In this document: positions 59,677 to 64,000 of the stretch, one piece after another
Layout of the letters: each line of letters begins with the position of its first letter
Position numbering within the stretch: position 1 is the stretch's first letter
The notes under the pieces: model-generated
What the model was told of the DNA's origin: nothing
Databases searched by the model: none
Seen by the model: the letters and a program-made list of their open reading frames with translations, nothing else
Translations under genes and position numbers: made by a program
DNA from: FEN-1073 sp963780865
GTDB lineage: Bacteria; Chloroflexota; Anaerolineae; Anaerolineales; RBG-16-64-43
DNA length: 64,000 nt
Direction: 5' to 3'
Assembly (NCBI GenBank): GCA_963780865.1
Contig: CAWADT010000013.1
Coordinates: 248,001-312,000 of the forward strand

Positions 59677-60957
59677 TCATTCGCCCGGAGATCCGGCAAG
59701 CCTGCGTATGATTTCTTTCGATAATTCCGCCCGGTCGAACGTCGCTTGCTCCCTCCGGAGGAGATCCTTCAAGGTGGCCTTGCCTGACCGGATTTCATCC
59801 GGTCCTAAAATTACCGCCAGAGGGATTCCCAGAGCATCCGCATATTTCAATTGTTTGGGAAGCCGATCCGGCGCTGGGTACCACTCCGCGGCAATTCCAG
59901 CAGCCCGCAGTGATTGCGCGACTCCCATCGAGGCGGCCGCTTCCTGTTCGGAAAACGTGGTCACCAGCACATCGGCCGGGGCGATCCTGAGCGTCGGCTC
60001 CTTCCCGTTTTTTTTCAAGATCAACCCGATGACTACGTCGCCCATGGCAAACCCCACTCCGGGAATTTTCCCGCCCCCGACGTCGGCGACCAAATTGTCG
60101 TAGCGCCCGCCGCCCAGCAACGCGCGAAATTCGCCGGCCGCATCCCGCCCCTCGAACACCGTCCCCGTGTAATAATCCAGCCCCCGGATTACCGCCGGGT
60201 TGAATTCCACATAGTCCGAAATTCCAAAGGCTTTCACGGCGTCGAAGAAATCCACCAACTCGCGGGATTGCTTCCATAAATCCCGGTCGTCGAGTATTTT
60301 GGTTAATCCTTGAACCTGCCCGGCAGTCAATCCCGTTTCCCGGGCGAAGGCCTCCCATTCGGGCGGTTTCATTTTTTCCTTTTTATCTATCATTCGGAAG
60401 GTCGCTCCGACCGCCTCCCCGCGGATGCCGATCGCCTCCAAGGCGGCATCCATCAGCCGCCGGTTATTCACTTGCAGTTTCACCTCGCGCGGGCTAAGCT
60501 CAACGGCATGGAAGAATTCGCACGCGACGGCCGCCAGTTCCGCGTCCGCCTGAGGATTCTCCACTCCCAGCAAATCGACGTTCCATTGGAAGAACTCGCG
60601 GGTACGCCCTTTCTGAGGCGTTTCATACCTCCAGAAAGGCCCAAACGACCACCAGCGGACGGGAAACGCGAGCTGATGGATTCGTTGGGCGACCATTCTG
60701 GCCAGGGAGGGAGTCAATTCCGGCCGCAGGGTGATCGGTTCGCCGCCTTTGTCGGGAAAAACGAAAGCCTGCTTCTTGACCAATTCCTCCCCGGATTTTG
60801 CGGAATACAGTTCCAAGGTTTCCAGAAACGGGGCATCGAACTCCTGATACCCGAATTTTCGCGAAACCCCGCGAATTTTCTCGTATAACCAGTTCCGGAA
60901 GGCCATTTCCGCCGGATAATAATCTCGTGTTCCTTTTACCGAAGAGGTGATTTTCAT
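59677..60957 (-). CDS. hisS: Histidyl-tRNA synthetase
   Basis: From the ATG at 60957 (GGGAGCC upstream) the protein has 426 residues. Motif 1 covers VKGTRDYYPAEMAFRNWLYEKIRGVSRKFGYQEFDAPFLE. Motif 2 is FPVRWWSFGPFWRYETPQKGRTREFFQWNVDLLG. The HisRS-specific AVIRGLDYYTGTVFE and motif 3 LLGGGRYDNLVADVGGGKIPGVGFAMGDVV follow, then an anticodon-binding C-terminal domain. It charges tRNA-His, whose gene is directly downstream. The open frame extends upstream across tRNA-Pro, which is an artefact. Confidence 0.96.
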   Translation of the reverse strand: MKITSSVKGTRDYYPAEMAFRNWLYEKIRGVSRKFGYQEFDAPFLETLELYSAKSGEELVKKQAFVFPDKGGEPITLRPELTPSLARMVAQRIHQLAFPVRWWSFGPFWRYETPQKGRTREFFQWNVDLLGVENPQADAELAAVACEFFHAVELSPREVKLQVNNRRLMDAALEAIGIRGEAVGATFRMIDKKEKMKPPEWEAFARETGLTAGQVQGLTKILDDRDLWKQSRELVDFFDAVKAFGISDYVEFNPAVIRGLDYYTGTVFEGRDAAGEFRALLGGGRYDNLVADVGGGKIPGVGFAMGDVVIGLILKKNGKEPTLRIAPADVLVTTFSEQEAAASMGVAQSLRAAGIAAEWYPAPDRLPKQLKYADALGIPLAVILGPDEIRSGKATLKDLLRREQATFDRAELSKEIIRRLAGSPGE

Positions 60958-61148
60958 TATGGCTCCCTGGATTCCCGACATCCTCGCCGCAGTTTGAGCG
61001 CTCACCCCCCGGTGAAAATAACTCGTCTCGTGATTATAAGGCAGGCCGGGCGTCACTGCGCGAGGGTATTGGCCGGCGGATTTTCTCCACCCATTGCTTG
61101 TTTGCCCGCCGGTGGATAAAAAAAAGCGACCAAGAACTTGGTCGCTGC

Positions 61149-61226
<78 letters not shown>

Positions 61227-61269
61227 GAACTTCCATTATATTCGACGTTCCGGATCTTGACCAGACCCG

Positions 61270-61926
61270 TCAGGCGCTGTTGGCCAACCGAAAACCGTGG
61301 CCTCGAATCGTAAGAATGTATTCCCGGTCCGGATCCACTTCCTTCAACCGGTCGCGCAGCCGCCTCACCAGAGCGTCGATCGCCTGGTCGGTAATCCCCC
61401 CCGTGTCTTCCCCCGGCCAGACGGTTCCGATGATATCGTCGCGATTAACCAATCCACCGCTGCGCAAGACCAGCAACTCCAAAAAACGATATTGATGAAT
61501 GGACAGTGGAGGATCGATGGCCTTCTCGTTGACCAGCACGCTATGGTCTCCGGGGTTCAGCCGGATCCGGCCTTGGCGGGGAGCCGATCCCTCGAAATCC
61601 AGGGGCATGGTGGAATCCGAGGCGACGTACAAAAAACTGGCGGCGAGCGCTACCTGGATGACATCCCCGTCCTTGATCTCGATCTCTTCCTCCACCGGCA
61701 GACCGTTGACGCAGGTTCCGTTCTTGCTGGCCAAGTCCTGCAGGAAGGTCCTTCCTCCGCGGCGGTCGATCTTGGCGTGCCGGCGGGACACCTGCCGGTC
61801 GGAGATGACGACGCTGCATCCCTCTTCGCGTCCCATGGTGATTCCTTCCAATGGGATGGACCAACGGCGCCCTTGGACTGGGCCGGATTGACCGATGAGA
61901 ACGGGAGATTCTTCGGCAGAATTCAT
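61270..61926 (-). CDS. FHA domain fused to an OmpR-type winged-helix DNA-binding domain
   Basis: The 218-residue protein has an N-terminal FHA domain (about 25-100: ITMGREEGCSVVISDRQVSRRHAKIDRRGGRTFLQDLASKNGTCVNGLPV) with the phosphothreonine-binding Arg, Ser-Arg-Arg-His and Asn-Gly. A C-terminal transcriptional-regulator winged helix occupies about 125-215 (LSIHQYRFLELLVLRSGGLVNRDDIIGTVWP ... DALVRRLRDRLKEVDPDREYILTIRGHGFRL). It has no receiver domain. It is divergent from a Ser/Thr kinase gene 142 bases away. The arrangement suggests a transcription factor switched by phosphothreonine binding. Confidence 0.88.
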   Translation of the reverse strand: MNSAEESPVLIGQSGPVQGRRWSIPLEGITMGREEGCSVVISDRQVSRRHAKIDRRGGRTFLQDLASKNGTCVNGLPVEEEIEIKDGDVIQVALAASFLYVASDSTMPLDFEGSAPRQGRIRLNPGDHSVLVNEKAIDPPLSIHQYRFLELLVLRSGGLVNRDDIIGTVWPGEDTGGITDQAIDALVRRLRDRLKEVDPDREYILTIRGHGFRLANSA

Positions 61927-62068
61927 GGGTTATAATTCTTTTATCCGCCGCCGTGACGCCGGGGTGTTCGGAAACACCCACACGGCGACGAAGACTTCTC
62001 TCAGAATTTCGATTCCCTCATCCATTATATGAAGTTTCCGGATTTGAGGAAACGAGCCCGTCGACCCT

Positions 62069-63067
62069 ATGCCCAAGCTGCTGAACGCAAACCATTTATT
62101 AAAGAACCGGTACCGGATCCAATCCGTCATCGGCCACGGCGGGATGGGAGCCATTTATCTCGCCAATGACGAGCGGCTGTCGGGCCGTAAATGCGCTCTT
62201 AAGGAAGTGGAGCAAGATCCCGGTCTTCCGGAGAAACTTCAGCAGGAAGCGCGCGATCAATTCTATCGGGAAGCCAGTATTTTGGCCCGTCTGGATCACC
62301 CGAACCTCCCCAAGGTGTCCGATTTCTTCTCTTCCGGTATCCGCGATTACCTGGTGATGGATTTCATCCCCGGACAAGATCTTCGAAGCATCGTGGACGA
62401 AGCCAGGCAAACCGGAAACGCGATTCCCGAAACCGACATCCTCGGTTGGAGCGCGCAACTTTTCGACGCGCTGGAATACCTCCACAACCAGGAGCCGCCC
62501 ATCCTTCACCGCGATATCAAACCGAGCAATATCCGGGTCACACCGAGCGGGGTGGTCAAATTAGTGGATTTCGGCCTGGTAAAACAGATGGTCCCCGATG
62601 AAATGACCATCACGGTCATGCAGGGCCGCGGTACGGCCTTGTACACGCCCCTGGAGCAGTACGGCGGGGATACAGGCCATACGGATATTCGCAGCGACAT
62701 CTATGCCATGGGCTGCACGCTATACCACTTGTTCACAGGTCAGGCGCCGCCCGAGGCGAAGCAACGCTTTCTCGATCCGGATTCTCTCATTCCCCCGAGG
62801 CATCTAAACAACAGAATCACACCCGAAATCGAACGGGCAATCCTATGGGCCATGGCCCTTCATCCGAATGACCGGCCGGCAACGATCCGCATTTTCCGCG
62901 AATCGCTTTTCGGCGATAATCCCCCCATGCCCCCGCCCTATCCCGCCCCGCGATCGGGGAGCCTTGTGCCAGGCGTATTTTTCCATTTCGCCTGGCCGGA
63001 AAGAATATTGGCCGGCGCTGCGGCGGTTCTGCTGCTGCTCGCCTTTGCGGCGAACCTTTTTCGATAA
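62069..63067 (+). CDS. Serine/threonine protein kinase with C-terminal membrane helix
   Basis: The 332-residue protein has a Hanks-type kinase domain: glycine loop GHGGMGAIYLA (23-32), ATP lysine K45, catalytic loop HRDIKPSN (147-154), DFG (167-169), and the later APE-equivalent region TPLEQYGG with SDIYAMGCTLYHLFTG. A proline-rich linker and one membrane helix (ILAGAAAVLLLLAFAANLF) end the protein, with no extracellular sensor domain. It is probably a cytoplasm-facing anchored kinase. The FHA/winged-helix gene is divergent. Confidence 0.93.
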   Translation: MPKLLNANHLLKNRYRIQSVIGHGGMGAIYLANDERLSGRKCALKEVEQDPGLPEKLQQEARDQFYREASILARLDHPNLPKVSDFFSSGIRDYLVMDFIPGQDLRSIVDEARQTGNAIPETDILGWSAQLFDALEYLHNQEPPILHRDIKPSNIRVTPSGVVKLVDFGLVKQMVPDEMTITVMQGRGTALYTPLEQYGGDTGHTDIRSDIYAMGCTLYHLFTGQAPPEAKQRFLDPDSLIPPRHLNNRITPEIERAILWAMALHPNDRPATIRIFRESLFGDNPPMPPPYPAPRSGSLVPGVFFHFAWPERILAGAAAVLLLLAFAANLFR

Positions 63068-63073
63068 TCCTGG

Positions 63074-64000
63074 CTATTCCCGCTTCCGGCGGTTCGACCA
63101 CCAGGCCAATGCCGCGCCGGAAACGCTCCCCAGTACACCCACTATCACGCACAGCCACCGTCCTCCCCATTGCGTGGCATCGTTTAGCCCGGGGAAACCC
63201 AATGCGAATAAATCATACCCGGTCAACCCGCCGACTGTGAGGGCGAGGATTCCCCGCCATCGGAACATCCGCCTCTCGGGCGTAAAGGTCACGGCAAAAA
63301 CCGCTCCCGAGAATAATCCCAGCACCAGGAGGATAACGAGAAAAGTATCCCAACCCGCGCGCCTGGATTCTCCACCGCCCGGGTTTGGTCGCAGAGTCGG
63401 TTGGAGGGTTGCCGTGCTGGGGAATTGGGTCGGCGGTTCGATCTGGGTCGGGGCAATCGCCGTGATGAACGCCGGTTTCTCCCCCACCGCAAGTTTGATG
63501 ATCGTGGAATTTTTTGCCGGTTCGCTCGAGGCGGAAACCTGCAGTTCACCTTGCCGGTCCAGAGAATAATCCACCCGAGCCATGCCGTTTTCGGTCGGCG
63601 CGCTCAGGTACAAGGGGGGAATATTTTCAGCGGGATAGGTTACGATGAACTGGAGCAGCGTGCCATCCGGAACCGGGTGTTGATTATGATCCAGAATCGG
63701 ACCTGCGGAAAACGTGATTTTATCCCCCAAGGAAAATCCCAGCGGCGTCGGAGAAATGGTCGGCGTCTTGACGGCGGAAACCGTCGCGAGAGGAGTGATT
63801 GGCAAAGAATTGGTCAGCCCCACGGTAATCTCGATCAATTGATCGGGATTCGGGGACAGCGCCGTCAACAGATTGTAGTCGCTGCCTTCGATGCCAACCG
63901 GTGAGGCGCCGCTCGGCGCAAGGTCACCGAAAAGCACCCTGGCCCCGACTTCCAAGCAACTGTCATTTTTCGAATACAAGCCGTAATACGCGTAGAGTTT
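63074..64000 (-). CDS. C-terminal part of a large surface enzyme, probably GH3 family; 5' end beyond the window
   Basis: The frame is open through the right edge, so only the last 308 codons are seen. The visible start (KLYAYYGLYSKNDSCLEVGARVLFGDLAPSGASPVGIEG) resembles the end of GH3 beta-N-acetylglucosaminidase-like proteins. A beta-sandwich domain (about 60-170), a Thr/Pro linker, three hydrophobic segments near the C-terminus (about 220-300) and a basic tail (WWSNRRKRE) follow. It converges on the kinase gene with 6 bases between stops. The GH3 assignment rests on a short stretch and is tentative. Confidence 0.6.
   Translation of the reverse strand, partial: KLYAYYGLYSKNDSCLEVGARVLFGDLAPSGASPVGIEGSDYNLLTALSPNPDQLIEITVGLTNSLPITPLATVSAVKTPTISPTPLGFSLGDKITFSAGPILDHNQHPVPDGTLLQFIVTYPAENIPPLYLSAPTENGMARVDYSLDRQGELQVSASSEPAKNSTIIKLAVGEKPAFITAIAPTQIEPPTQFPSTATLQPTLRPNPGGGESRRAGWDTFLVILLVLGLFSGAVFAVTFTPERRMFRWRGILALTVGGLTGYDLFALGFPGLNDATQWGGRWLCVIVGVLGSVSGAALAWWSNRRKRE

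Overview
The window reads as one contiguous piece of a bacterial chromosome, GC-rich and densely coded, with no insertion sequence, prophage or CRISPR array that I could recognise. Gene content suggests a member of the Chloroflexota, most likely Anaerolineae. The grounds are Tad pilus genes beside comF and a long-form hibernation factor, a topoisomerase I with an extra N-terminal zinc domain, many lipoproteins and LysM/WD40 surface proteins with Thr/Pro-rich linkers, a DUF3160 lipoprotein, PrsW, and a class I aldolase next to a phosphofructokinase with a PPi-type active site. This assignment is inference from family content, not from a marker gene.

Layout. 1-2851 (+): 3' part of a Tad pilus operon (tadB partial, tadC) running by ATGA overlaps into comF and hpf. 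2870-4418 (-): two-gene ABC importer without a binding protein. 4771-8009 (+): ligA and an RlmI-type methyltransferase. 8115-8985 (-): smpB and tmRNA (ssrA). 9691-9849: short repeats. 9850-13459 (-): CapA lipoprotein, hflX and selD, the last containing an in-frame UGA read here as selenocysteine. 13648-16171 (+): thrC and an ApgM-family gene that may be the homoserine kinase. 16494-19397 (-): LysM protein, PrsW and a NarL-type regulator. 19540-21189 (+): dGTPase and greA. 21385-27171 (-): membrane protein, topA, manC and a dprA broken by a frameshift and a stop. 27939-29195 (+): glycosyltransferase. 29205-31895 (-): metallopeptidase, tRNA-Arg and a TIM-barrel glycosidase-like protein. 31928-34480 (+): rel/spoT and a small acidic Cys protein. 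34672-39652 (-): S1-domain protein, tal-rpiB, a frameshifted WD40 protein and a small membrane protein. 39788-41664 (+): coiled-coil protein, UPF0145 and AMMECR1. 41885-42388 (-): rubrerythrin. 42473-47479 (+): surface proteins (FG-GAP-like, DUF3160, CapA, DUF4380). 47551-54835 (-): two TrkA-type proteins, a P-type ATPase, an APC permease and a conserved protein. 55243-57391 (-): class I aldolase and PPi-type PFK. 57690-59548 (+): an unknown protein and a tyrosine recombinase. 59585-61926 (-): tRNA-His, hisS, tRNA-Pro and an FHA/winged-helix regulator. 62069-64000: Ser/Thr kinase (+) and the 3' end of a probable GH3 gene (-).

The most notable signals are: (1) a 28-bp near-palindromic dif-like site (11-bp arms around TGTATA, the same centre as E. 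coli dif) 19 bp upstream of a lone tyrosine recombinase gene, which suggests a self-contained single-recombinase Xer/dif module; (2) a Sec-containing SelD with a candidate bacterial SECIS hairpin, which ordinary ORF calling truncates; (3) a divergent Ser/Thr kinase and FHA-winged-helix pair; (4) an APC-permease/double-TrkA/P-type ATPase cation cluster; (5) dprA and a WD40 gene each split by a one-base frameshift; and (6) several short repeat families at gene ends. No database search, alignment or folding could be run, so family names rest on motifs read by eye.
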